Positions 1 through 5,508 of a stretch of 5,649 bases of DNA are shown here, in pieces (position 1 is the first letter of the stretch; every line of letters starts with the position of its first letter). Position numbers and translations under genes: made by a program. Origin of the DNA: Ruminococcus sp. CAG:403 (GTDB lineage Bacteria; Bacillota; Clostridia; Oscillospirales; Ruminococcaceae); NCBI GenBank assembly GCA_000437255.1, contig FR899094.1:38844-44492 (forward strand), in the 5' to 3' direction. The notes beneath the pieces are model-generated. The model ran no database searches and was not told where the DNA came from. It saw only the letters and a list, made by a program, of their open reading frames with translations.

Positions 1-138
1 GCCAGCCGGTAGCTGTTCCGGTGCCAGGTCGGTCAGCGTATAAGAGGCTTCCCTGCCAGCTAAAGCAAACAGCCGCTCATGGATGAAGGGGGACATGGAG
101 TGTCCCAGTGGGTGCCCGATGAGTGTATATTGCTCCAT
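1..138 (-). CDS. aroE: Shikimate dehydrogenase, N-terminal fragment (cut by window edge)
   Basis: The first 46 residues are present; the rest lies beyond the left edge. Shikimate dehydrogenase reduces 3-dehydroshikimate to shikimate with NADPH in the cytoplasm, a step towards chorismate and the aromatic amino acids. The fragment opens with MEQYTLIGHPLGHSMSPFIH, which is the family's N-terminal signature: a short beta strand, the G-x-P-x-x-H-S stretch (residues 8-14) and the S-x-S-P motif (Ser14, Ser16) that binds shikimate. The Asn that usually follows His20 is Glu here. The start ATG overlaps the fabD stop by one base (TAATG), and an AAGGAG site sits 10 bases upstream inside the fabD end, so translation is probably coupled to fabD. 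Seen: the motif and the overlap. Inferred: co-transcription. The NADPH-binding domain is not visible, so a quinate/shikimate dehydrogenase variant cannot be excluded. Confidence 0.88.
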   Translation of the reverse strand, partial: MEQYTLIGHPLGHSMSPFIHERLFALAGREASYTLTDLAPEQLPAG

Positions 139-1046
139 TATGCAAAAACTCCTTCGAGGGTTTCCAGATTTTCGCAGTTCTTTGCAGTGACATCCTTGAG
201 GGTTTTCTTAACCAGACCGGTGAGCACAGCCTTCGGGCCAAATTCTACGAAGGTGTCAAAGCCGTCTGCCTGCATCTGTGCCAGTTCTGCGGTGAAGCGA
301 ACCGGAGAAACAATGTGCTTGGTCAGCAGCGTTGCCAGATCGGAGAAGTCGGTCAGTTCGGTACCCAGCACGTTGGAATAGAACTTCACTTCCGGTGCCC
401 GGAAGGTCATTGCCTTTGCCGTTTCATAGAAGGCATCCGCAGCCGGACGCATCATTTCAGTGTGGAAGGCACTGGCAACAGCAAGCGGAACGGCACGTGC
501 TTTCAAAGCTTTGCAGGCAGCAGCTGCAGCATCTACAGCAGCCTGCTCGCCGGCAATGACCGTCTGTACGCTGGAGTTGTAGTTTGCCGGTACGACATAG
601 CCTTCTGTTTCTGCGCAGATGCGTTCAACTTCTGCCGGTGCCAGTTTCAGGATGGCACACATCGCACCCTGTGCTTGCTGCGCAGCCTGATCCATTGCCT
701 GGGAACGAGCCTGAATCAGCCGGAAGCCATCTTCCAGAGACAGCATACCGGAAGCAACCATTGCTGCATATTCGCCCAGGGAATGACCGGCTACGCCCTG
801 ATAGGTGTAGCCCTTTTTCTTGGCAGCTTCCAGGCAAACCAGAGAGGTTGCCATAATGGCAGGCTGTGCGTAAATGGTGCGGGCGAGTGTCTCTGCATCG
901 CCGTCCTGGATGATTGCCTTTAGGTCAAATCCCAAAACAGAAGAGGCTGTTTCATAGATAAAACCGAGAGACGGATCTGCCTCCAGCAAATCCATTCCCA
1001 TTTGGGCATATTGCGAACCTTGTCCGGAAAATAATGAAATTGTCAT
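138..1046 (-). CDS. fabD: Malonyl-CoA:ACP transacylase FabD
   Basis: This enzyme moves malonyl from coenzyme A to acyl carrier protein, giving the extender unit for every FAS II elongation cycle. At 302 residues it matches the usual length (about 310). Visible landmarks are GQGSQ at residues 8-12 (Gln9 in the oxyanion hole), the nucleophile elbow GHSLGE at 87-92 with catalytic Ser89, Arg114 in the QARSQAM stretch that holds the malonyl carboxylate, Gln161 in QTVIAG, and catalytic His195 in SAFHT. The C-terminal VEFGPKAVL block is also typical. The ATG at 1046 has an AAAGGA site 11 bases upstream. The gene is transcribed away from the fab operon and leads a unit with aroE, whereas in many Bacillota fabD sits between fabK and fabG. 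The NSSVQ sequence replaces the more common NSPGQ near residue 158, a conservative variation. I regard the assignment as near certain. Confidence 0.97.
   Translation of the reverse strand: MTISLFSGQGSQYAQMGMDLLEADPSLGFIYETASSVLGFDLKAIIQDGDAETLARTIYAQPAIMATSLVCLEAAKKKGYTYQGVAGHSLGEYAAMVASGMLSLEDGFRLIQARSQAMDQAAQQAQGAMCAILKLAPAEVERICAETEGYVVPANYNSSVQTVIAGEQAAVDAAAAACKALKARAVPLAVASAFHTEMMRPAADAFYETAKAMTFRAPEVKFYSNVLGTELTDFSDLATLLTKHIVSPVRFTAELAQMQADGFDTFVEFGPKAVLTGLVKKTLKDVTAKNCENLETLEGVFA
149..154 (-). promoter_or_regulatory. Ribosome binding site of aroE inside fabD
   Basis: AAGGAG on the minus strand lies 10 bases before the aroE ATG, within the last codons of fabD. Together with the one-base stop/start overlap it supports the aroE start and reinitiation by ribosomes finishing fabD. 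Confidence 0.75.
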
Positions 1047-1057
1047 AATAAAAGAAG

Positions 1058-1063
1058 TCCTTT
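1058..1063 (-). promoter_or_regulatory. Ribosome binding site of fabD
   Basis: AAAGGA on the minus strand, 11 bases before the fabD ATG at 1046. It fixes the start that gives the canonical N-terminus leading into GQGSQ. Confidence 0.7.
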
Positions 1064-1092
1064 CTTGTGATTTTTGTTAAGATGTAACAGGA

Positions 1093-1122
1093 TGCACAAA
1101 CAAACATTGCTTTTATTGTGCA
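1093..1122. repeat. Seven-base inverted repeat in the fabD leader
   Basis: TGCACAA (1093-1099) and TTGTGCA (1116-1122) are perfect inverted copies separated by 16 bases. The pair lies about 45-75 bases upstream of the fabD start and overlaps the estimated fabD transcription start. It could be a two-half-site operator or a weak hairpin in the fabD leader. No U-tract follows on either strand, so it is not an intrinsic terminator. The right arm overlaps the first TGCAAAATA repeat. Function is inferred only from position. Confidence 0.4.
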
Positions 1123-1189
1123 AAATATAGTTTTTGTTCTGCGCCTTGCAAAAAAAACCTGGTTTTTCATTGCAAAATACTGCAAAATA
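1119..1189 (+). repeat. Cluster of four same-direction TGCAAAA repeats in the divergent control region
   Basis: TGCAAAATA occurs exactly at 1119-1127, 1171-1179 and 1181-1189, and a variant TGCAAAAAA lies at 1147-1155. The last two exact copies are in tandem with a 10-base period, about one helical turn, so a protein could contact both on the same DNA face. They sit over the -35 element and spacer of the fabH promoter. The copies at 1119 and 1147 fall on the candidate fabD promoter. The arrangement suggests operator sites controlling both directions. Low complexity of AT-rich spacer DNA is the alternative explanation. Confidence 0.5.
1124..1151 (-). promoter_or_regulatory. Candidate sigma-A promoter for fabD
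   Basis: On the minus strand, TATATT (1129-1124) matches the -10 consensus in five of six bases. TTGCAA (1151-1146) lies 16 bases upstream and matches the -35 in four of six; TTTGCA with 17 bases is an equivalent reading. Transcription would start near 1117, leaving a leader of about 70 bases. It is weaker than the fabH promoter and is supported mainly by being the best pair found upstream of fabD. Confidence 0.35.
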
Positions 1190-1198
1190 TTTTATAAT
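1170..1198 (+). promoter_or_regulatory. Sigma-A promoter for fabH-fabK
   Basis: A perfect TATAAT -10 (1193-1198) is preceded by TTGCAA (1170-1175, four of six -35 matches) with an ideal 17-base spacer in AT-rich DNA. Transcription should begin near 1205, which gives an unusually long leader of about 145 bases before the fabH ATG. The TGCAAAATA tandem covers the -35 and spacer, so binding there would be expected to block polymerase. Confidence 0.65.
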
Positions 1199-1252
1199 AT
1201 AGGGTGTCAGTGTTGGCAGTTGTAAAAACAGAAATGCTTGCAGCAGAACGCC

Positions 1253-1295
1253 GAACAGGAACCTGGCAGGAGTTCATTCTGCACCGTTCCTGTTC
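1253..1295 (+). repeat. Perfect 10-bp inverted repeat in the fabH leader (possible RNA hairpin)
   Basis: GAACAGGAAC (1253-1262) and GTTCCTGTTC (1286-1295) are exact reverse complements separated by 23 bases. Within the loop, GCAG (1266-1269) can pair with CTGC (1279-1282), extending the structure past an internal loop. It lies inside the predicted fabH transcript, 54 bases before the start codon. What follows is TATATCATAAC, not a U-run, so it does not look like a terminator. A regulatory RNA hairpin or a protein operator are both possible. Confidence 0.55.
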
Positions 1296-1334
1296 TATAT
1301 CATAACACAAAACGAATTGAGAAACAATAGGATC

Positions 1335-1340
1335 GGAGGA
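1335..1340 (+). promoter_or_regulatory. Ribosome binding site that sets the fabH start
   Basis: GGAGGA lies 9 bases before the ATG at 1350. The same frame is open from a TTG at 1317, but that start would put this site inside the gene and add 11 residues with no family counterpart. Confidence 0.85.
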
Positions 1341-1349
1341 ATTTTTTGC

Positions 1350-2351
1350 ATGGGCATTCATATTTTAGGGACAGGAAGCTATACGCCAGCCTTTCAGGTA
1401 ACCAATGCGGATATGGCAAAAATCGTAGAAACCAATGATGAGTGGATCCGAACACGAACCGGCATCCAGTCCCGACACATCGCCGATGGAGAACCGACTT
1501 GGTATATGGGCGCCCAGGCGGCATCGCATGCCATCGAAATGGCAGGCATCGATCCGAAGGACATTGGTCTGATTATTGATACCACCATTACTCCGGACTT
1601 CAGTACGCCGTCTGTTTCCTGCTTGGTACAGCGGGAGATCGGTGCGGTACAGGCAGCCTGCTTTGACTTGAATGCAGCTTGCTCCGGGTTTGTATACGGC
1701 ATGGAAACCGCACATTGTTTTTTGAAAACCAATCGGGAGATGAAATATGCCCTGGTGGTTGCCAATGAAAATTTGACCAGAATCACCAACTACAGCGACC
1801 GCTCTTCCTGCATCCTGTTTGGGGATGGAGCCGCTGCTGCAATTGTGGAATATCAGGAAGATCGGCTGTACTCCAGCTATCTAAGCGCGGACGGAACCGG
1901 TGCAAAGTTCCTCTATGCCAGAACCGCTACCCCGGACAACCCCTTCTGTAAGCGGAAGGCAGAATATGATGACGGCATTGAACCTGGCCCGGAAGGCTGG
2001 GAACATACCATGCGTCAGGATGGACGGGAAGTTTATAAGTTTGCCATTAAGGCAATGGCAAATTCTGCACAGAAAGCAGCAGAAAAAATCGGGTTTGACC
2101 TCCAGCAGCTGGACAAGATTGTCCCTCATCAGGCCAACATCCGTATCATTGAAACTGCAATGAAAAGTTTGAAAATGCCAATGGAAAAAGTTGTGGTCAA
2201 TATTGACCAGCACGGCAATACCTCCAGCGCATCAATTCCGATTGCATTGGATGAGGCCGTGCGCAGCGGAAAGATTCAGCGGGGCGATAAGATCTGCCTG
2301 GTTGGATTCGGTGCCGGCTTAACAACAGCAGCGATTATTACAGAATTTTAA
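1350..2351 (+). CDS. fabH: 3-oxoacyl-ACP synthase III (FabH, KAS III)
   Basis: This enzyme condenses a short acyl-CoA primer with malonyl-ACP and so starts fatty acid synthesis. The protein has 333 residues. The thiolase-fold landmarks are complete: catalytic Cys111 in NAACSGF, His260 in VPHQANIRII and Asn290 in DQHGNTS. Trp32 and Arg36 of DEWIRTRTG and Arg151 in DRSSCILFGDG match positions that bind coenzyme A in E. coli FabH. Two features are unusual. A stretch around residues 184-222 is about 17 residues longer than in E. coli, which accounts for the extra overall length. The C-terminal GFGAGLTTAA replaces the common GFGGGLTWG. The ATG at 1350 follows GGAGGA by 9 bases. It heads the fabH-fabK unit, with fabK starting 20 bases after its stop. 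Identity is very secure; primer preference (straight or branched) cannot be read from the sequence. Confidence 0.96.
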   Translation: MGIHILGTGSYTPAFQVTNADMAKIVETNDEWIRTRTGIQSRHIADGEPTWYMGAQAASHAIEMAGIDPKDIGLIIDTTITPDFSTPSVSCLVQREIGAVQAACFDLNAACSGFVYGMETAHCFLKTNREMKYALVVANENLTRITNYSDRSSCILFGDGAAAAIVEYQEDRLYSSYLSADGTGAKFLYARTATPDNPFCKRKAEYDDGIEPGPEGWEHTMRQDGREVYKFAIKAMANSAQKAAEKIGFDLQQLDKIVPHQANIRIIETAMKSLKMPMEKVVVNIDQHGNTSSASIPIALDEAVRSGKIQRGDKICLVGFGAGLTTAAIITEF

Positions 2352-2355
2352 TGGG

Positions 2356-2361
2356 AAAGGA
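2356..2361 (+). promoter_or_regulatory. Ribosome binding site that sets the fabK start
   Basis: AAAGGA lies 10 bases before the ATG at 2372. An in-frame ATG at 2351 overlaps the fabH stop but has no purine-rich site upstream and would add seven residues before the conserved METRITRLLG beginning. Confidence 0.75.
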
Positions 2362-2371
2362 ACGTTCTACC

Positions 2372-3313
2372 ATGGAAACAAGAATTACACGGTTACTGGG
2401 TTGTCAGTATCCCATCATCCAGGGCGGTATGGCTTGGATTGCAGAAAGCACGCTGGCTTCTGCTGTCAGCAACGCAGGCGGCGTTGGTCTGATTGCAGGC
2501 GGCAGCGCTCCAATTGACTACTTGAGAGAACAAATTCGCATTTGTAAGGCAAAAACCAACGGCAAGCCGTTCGGGGTTAACATCATGCTGATGAGCCCCA
2601 ATGCAGATGATTTGGCGCAGCTTGTCGTGGATGAGCAGGTTCCGATTGTTACCACTGGTGCCGGAAACCCCGGCAAGTACATGGAAGCCTGGAAAGCTGC
2701 CGGTATCAAAGTCATTCCGGTTGTTCCGTCCGTTGCATTGGCAAAGCGGATGGAGCGTGCCGGAGCAGATGCCGTTGTGGCAGAGGGAACAGAATCCGGC
2801 GGACACATTGGCATGAATACCACCATGTGTCTGGTTCCGCAGGTTGTGGATGCTGTTTCGATTCCGGTTATTGCAGCCGGCGGAATTGCAGACGGCAGAG
2901 GCATTGCAGCTTCCTTTATGCTGGGTGCAGAAGGCGTACAGATCGGTACTCGTTTCCTGGCAACCGATGAATGCCAGATCAACCCGAAATATAAGGAATT
3001 GGTTTTGAAGGCAAAGGATACGGACAACCAGATTACAGGATTCTATTCCGGCAGCCCTTGTCGTGGCATTAAGACCAAGTACACCAAGAAGTTACAGGCA
3101 ATGGAAAAAGAAGCCTGCCCACCGGAAGATTTCGAAGCCATGACAGTCGGCTCCCTGCGGAAAGCAGTTGTAGACGGCAACGTGGAGGAGGGCTCCTTCC
3201 TGTGCGGTCTGATTGCCGGCATGATTACGGAAGTAAAGCCTTGTGCAGCTGTCATTACAGAAATGATGCAGCAGGCAGAGGGTTTGCTGGCAGGCACTAA
3301 ATTCGGTCAGTAA
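2372..3313 (+). CDS. fabK: FMN-dependent enoyl-ACP reductase II (FabK)
   Basis: FabK reduces trans-2-enoyl-ACP to acyl-ACP, the last step of each elongation cycle, using FMN and a nicotinamide cofactor. It is unrelated to the short-chain-dehydrogenase enzyme FabI. The protein has 313 residues, close to the family's length (324 in Streptococcus pneumoniae). It begins with the typical METRITRLLGCQYPIIQGGM block and keeps GVNIMLMSP (68-76), the EGTESGGHIG loop (138-147) with the characteristic His145, the phosphate-binding PVIAAGGIADGRG segment (165-177) and GVQIGTRF (188-195). Nitronate monooxygenases share the fold, but these motifs and the fab neighbours favour FabK. It is second in the fabH-fabK unit and is followed by a terminator. 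FabK enzymes are generally insensitive to triclosan, so this organism may be too if no fabI exists elsewhere. Confidence 0.95.
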   Translation: METRITRLLGCQYPIIQGGMAWIAESTLASAVSNAGGVGLIAGGSAPIDYLREQIRICKAKTNGKPFGVNIMLMSPNADDLAQLVVDEQVPIVTTGAGNPGKYMEAWKAAGIKVIPVVPSVALAKRMERAGADAVVAEGTESGGHIGMNTTMCLVPQVVDAVSIPVIAAGGIADGRGIAASFMLGAEGVQIGTRFLATDECQINPKYKELVLKAKDTDNQITGFYSGSPCRGIKTKYTKKLQAMEKEACPPEDFEAMTVGSLRKAVVDGNVEEGSFLCGLIAGMITEVKPCAAVITEMMQQAEGLLAGTKFGQ

Positions 3314-3329
3314 GCAGCACATTTTAAAC

Positions 3330-3371
3330 CTGTCCGCATAGGACTGTGGATGCCTATGTGGACAGATTTTT
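3330..3371 (+). terminator. Intrinsic terminator after fabK
   Basis: A 13-bp stem is formed by 3330-3342 and 3353-3365 (CTGTCCGCATAGG with CCTATGTGGACAG). It is fully paired with one G-U pair, has a 10-base loop, and is followed by ATTTTT. It starts 16 bases after the fabK stop and should end most fabH-fabK transcripts. Some read-through into fabG is possible because the U-run is only five bases. Confidence 0.8.
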
Positions 3372-3386
3372 CATTCATACGATAAT
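3359..3386 (+). promoter_or_regulatory. Candidate sigma-A promoter for fabG-fabF-accB
   Basis: TGGACA (3359-3364) and GATAAT (3381-3386) each match the -35 and -10 consensus in five of six bases, with a 16-base spacer. The -35 lies within the 3' arm of the fabK terminator and the U-run falls in the spacer. Transcription would begin near 3393, leaving a leader of about 94 bases before fabG. A promoter is expected here because the preceding hairpin separates fabG from the fabH unit. Confidence 0.5.
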
Positions 3387-3401
3387 GATATTGGATTGGA
3401 A

Positions 3402-3455
3402 CAGATTTCCGCAAATGGATCTGCCCAGGCGGCGGATTGTGCAAAGCATGCGGAA
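3402..3455 (+). repeat. Overlapping short inverted repeats in the fabG leader
   Basis: Several arms compete in this stretch. CAGAT (3402-3406) pairs with ATCTG (3419-3423). ATCTGCC (3419-3425) pairs with GGCGGAT (3431-3437) with one G-U pair and a 5-base loop. TTCCGCA (3407-3413) is an exact inverted copy of TGCGGAA (3449-3455). The first two are mutually exclusive. No U-tract follows any of them. They could form alternative leader structures, but short arms like these also arise by chance. Confidence 0.3.
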
Positions 3456-3486
3456 CGTTTCCCAACGACTTGAAAGGAATTGAACA

Positions 3487-4227
3487 ATGGCAACAGCAAT
3501 TATTACAGGCGCTTCTCAGGGTATCGGTGCATGCATTGCAAAGCGTCTCGCAAAAGATGGATACAACATTGCATTAAATCACTATCCCAGTGAAACCGAC
3601 CAAGCCAATGCAGAAGCAGTTGCAGAAGCATGCCGTGCATTTGGCGTAGAAGCAGAACTCTTTGCAGCAGATGTTTCCAATTATGCACAGTGTGAAGAAA
3701 TGGTCAAGGCAGTCAAGGCACGCTTTGGCACATTGGATGCGCTGGTCAACAATGCTGGTATCACCAAGGATGGTTTGATGGTACGGATGAGTGAAGAAAA
3801 TTATGATAAAGTCATTGCAGTCAACCAGAAGAGCGTGTTCAACATGATCAAACTGGTCGGCGGCGTTATGATTCGTCAGCGGCACGGCAAAATTGTCAGC
3901 CTGTCTTCTGTAGCAGGTCTGCACGGCAATCCGGGTCAGATGAACTACTCCGCTTCCAAGGCAGCAATCATTGGTATGACCATGACAGCTGCAAAGGAAT
4001 TTGGCTCCAGAGGCGTCAATGTCAATGCCGTTGCACCGGGCTTCATTAAGACCCCGATGACAGATGCTTTGACAGATGACCAGCGTGCAAAGATGCTGCA
4101 GCTGGTGGCAATGGGCCGTTATGGTCAGCCGGAAGAAATTGCAAGCGTTGTTTCCTTCCTGTGCTCCGAAGATGCAAGCTATGTAACCGGTCAGGTCATC
4201 GAGATCTCCGGCGGTCTTTCCATGTAA
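3487..4227 (+). CDS. fabG: 3-oxoacyl-ACP reductase FabG
   Basis: FabG reduces 3-oxoacyl-ACP to (R)-3-hydroxyacyl-ACP with NADPH, the first reduction of each cycle. The 246-residue protein is a classical short-chain dehydrogenase of normal FabG length. Its cofactor motif is TGASQGIG (7-14), followed by ADV (61-63) and NNAG (88-91). The catalytic set is Asn113, Ser141 (SSVAG), Tyr154 and Lys158 (YSASK), each offset by three from the E. coli residues. APGFIKTPMT (183-192) and the C-terminal GQVIEISGGLSM (235-246) are typical. The ATG has AAAGGA 8 bases upstream. Because many short-chain dehydrogenases share these motifs, the assignment rests also on its place directly before fabF (27-base gap). 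It is the first gene after the fabK terminator and probably has its own promoter. Confidence 0.95.
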   Translation: MATAIITGASQGIGACIAKRLAKDGYNIALNHYPSETDQANAEAVAEACRAFGVEAELFAADVSNYAQCEEMVKAVKARFGTLDALVNNAGITKDGLMVRMSEENYDKVIAVNQKSVFNMIKLVGGVMIRQRHGKIVSLSSVAGLHGNPGQMNYSASKAAIIGMTMTAAKEFGSRGVNVNAVAPGFIKTPMTDALTDDQRAKMLQLVAMGRYGQPEEIASVVSFLCSEDASYVTGQVIEISGGLSM

Positions 4228-4241
4228 TCGGATTTCGACAG

Positions 4242-4246
4242 AAAGG
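4242..4246 (+). promoter_or_regulatory. Ribosome binding site that sets the fabF start
   Basis: AAAGG lies 8 bases before the ATG at 4255. A GTG at 4246 in the same frame would sit on this site and add only three residues, so ATG 4255, giving MKRVVITGVG, is preferred. Confidence 0.8.
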
Positions 4247-4254
4247 TGAAAAAG

Positions 4255-5508
4255 ATGAAAAGAGTTGTAATTACAGGTGTTGGCACCGTCAATCCGCTCG
4301 GCAACGATGCGAAAACATTCTGGGAAAATGTCAAGCAGGGCAAGCTTGGCATTTCCAAAATTGATAAGTTTGATCCGACTGAAGTCGGCATCAGCGTTGC
4401 CGGGATTGTCCGTGGCTTTGATCCGGCTGACCATCTGGAAAAGAAAGATATCCGCCATATGGAGCGGTTTACCCAATTTGCAGTTGTTGCAGCCAAAGAA
4501 GCGCTCGCAGACTGCGGTTCTGATATGAAGGATGTGGATCCGTACCGTGCCGGTGTTATCATCGGCTGCGGCATCGGCGGCTTGGAAATGACCCAGCAGC
4601 AGCACAGCACGTACCTGGAAAAGGGTCCCAACCGGATCTCTCCGTTCTTTGTTCCGATGATGATTTCCAACATGGCTGCCGGTCAGGTTTCCATGAAGAC
4701 CAACTTCCGGGGGGACAATTTCTGTACCGTAACAGCATGTGCTTCTGCCAACCATGCAATTGGCGAAGCGTTCCGGAAGATTAAGGATGGTTATCTGGAT
4801 ATCTGCCTATGCGGCGGTTCCGAATCCACCATTACAGAATTTACTTTCGGCGGGTTTAAAACCATGAAGGCGCTGACCAAGGAAGCAGATCCGGAAAAGG
4901 CATCCACACCGTTTGACCTCAACCGGAGCGGATTTGTTCTGGGCGAAGGCTGCGGCATTCTGATGCTGGAAGAATACGAACATGCCCGTGCACGTGGTGC
5001 AAAAATTTACTGTGAACTGGCAGGTTACGGCGCAACCTGTGATGCTTATCATATGACTTCCCCGTCTCCGGAGGGAGAAGCGGCTGCACATGCGATGGTG
5101 CACGCCTACCAGGAAGCCGGACTGAAGCCGGAAGATATCACGTATATCAATGCGCACGGCACCAGCACAGGACTCAATGATAAATACGAGACCATTGCCA
5201 TTAAGAAGGCTTTGGGCGAAGAACAGGCACACAAGGTGAAGATCAACTCCACCAAGTCTATGACCGGTCATATGCTGGGCGGAACTGCCGCCGTGGAGGC
5301 CATCGTCTGTGCATTGTCTATCCGGGATGGATTCATCCATCAGACACTGGGTTACACCACCCCGGATCCGGAGTGCGATTTGGATTACTGCGTCAATGGA
5401 CCGGTTGAAATGCCGGTTACGGCTGCACTGTCCAATTCTTTGGGCTTCGGCGGACACAATGCAACACTGTGCTTTAAGAAGTGCACAGGGGAAGGAGCAG
5501 TCGAATGA
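4255..5508 (+). CDS. fabF: 3-oxoacyl-ACP synthase II (FabF, KAS II)
   Basis: FabF condenses a growing acyl-ACP with malonyl-ACP, releasing carbon dioxide and lengthening the chain by two carbons. The 417-residue protein has the usual length and begins with MKRVVITGVG. The Cys-His-His triad is complete: Cys162 in TVTACASA, His301 in NAHGTST and His339 in KSMTGHMLGG, where Lys334 is also conserved. GFGGHNA (397-403) carries Phe398, the gate residue next to the active site. The HGTSTGLND segment has Gly306 where Pro is common, a small change beside a catalytic loop. Cys at the active site marks a true elongating synthase, not a chain-length-factor-like partner. Its stop overlaps accB as ATGA, so the two are translationally coupled. 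Distinguishing FabF from FabB relies on overall resemblance and context; FabF is the usual form in Bacillota. Confidence 0.96.
   Translation: MKRVVITGVGTVNPLGNDAKTFWENVKQGKLGISKIDKFDPTEVGISVAGIVRGFDPADHLEKKDIRHMERFTQFAVVAAKEALADCGSDMKDVDPYRAGVIIGCGIGGLEMTQQQHSTYLEKGPNRISPFFVPMMISNMAAGQVSMKTNFRGDNFCTVTACASANHAIGEAFRKIKDGYLDICLCGGSESTITEFTFGGFKTMKALTKEADPEKASTPFDLNRSGFVLGEGCGILMLEEYEHARARGAKIYCELAGYGATCDAYHMTSPSPEGEAAAHAMVHAYQEAGLKPEDITYINAHGTSTGLNDKYETIAIKKALGEEQAHKVKINSTKSMTGHMLGGTAAVEAIVCALSIRDGFIHQTLGYTTPDPECDLDYCVNGPVEMPVTAALSNSLGFGGHNATLCFKKCTGEGAVE
5492..5497 (+). promoter_or_regulatory. Ribosome binding site of accB inside fabF
   Basis: AAGGAG lies 7 bases before the accB ATG at 5505, within the last fabF codons. 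This supports the ATGA overlap as a real start. Confidence 0.75.

Noticed and set aside
123..923. Open plus-strand frame of 266 codons opposite fabD
   Set aside because: It is antisense to fabD, which has all its catalytic motifs. The predicted product is rich in Cys, His and Phe and has no recognisable domain.
1234..1305. Possible 23-codon leader peptide in the fabH leader
   Set aside because: It has an ATG and a stop, and the inverted repeat lies inside it, but there is no convincing ribosome binding site and no run of regulatory codons.
1317..1349. Upstream TTG start for fabH adding 11 residues
   Set aside because: The GGAGGA site at 1335-1340 would fall inside the gene, and the extra residues do not match the family N-terminus.
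1047..1349. FapR or FabT operator, or a known riboswitch, in the divergent region
   Set aside because: I looked for the FapR-type and FabT-type palindromes and for familiar riboswitch cores and saw none; only the TGCAAAA repeats and the inverted repeats stand out.
2351..2371. Upstream ATG start for fabK overlapping the fabH stop
   Set aside because: There is no ribosome binding site before it, while ATG 2372 has AAAGGA at 10 bases and gives the conserved N-terminus.
3385..3483. Possible 32-codon small gene just before fabG, basic at its C-terminal half
   Set aside because: There is no ribosome binding site, and its ATG overlaps the candidate -10 box, so that promoter would not transcribe the start. 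It shows no resemblance to a fabD remnant.
3574..4755. Open minus-strand frame of 393 codons across fabG and fabF
   Set aside because: It is wholly antisense to two well-supported genes, has an odd composition rich in His, Cys and Asn, resembles no family I know, and is explained by the codon bias of the plus-strand genes.
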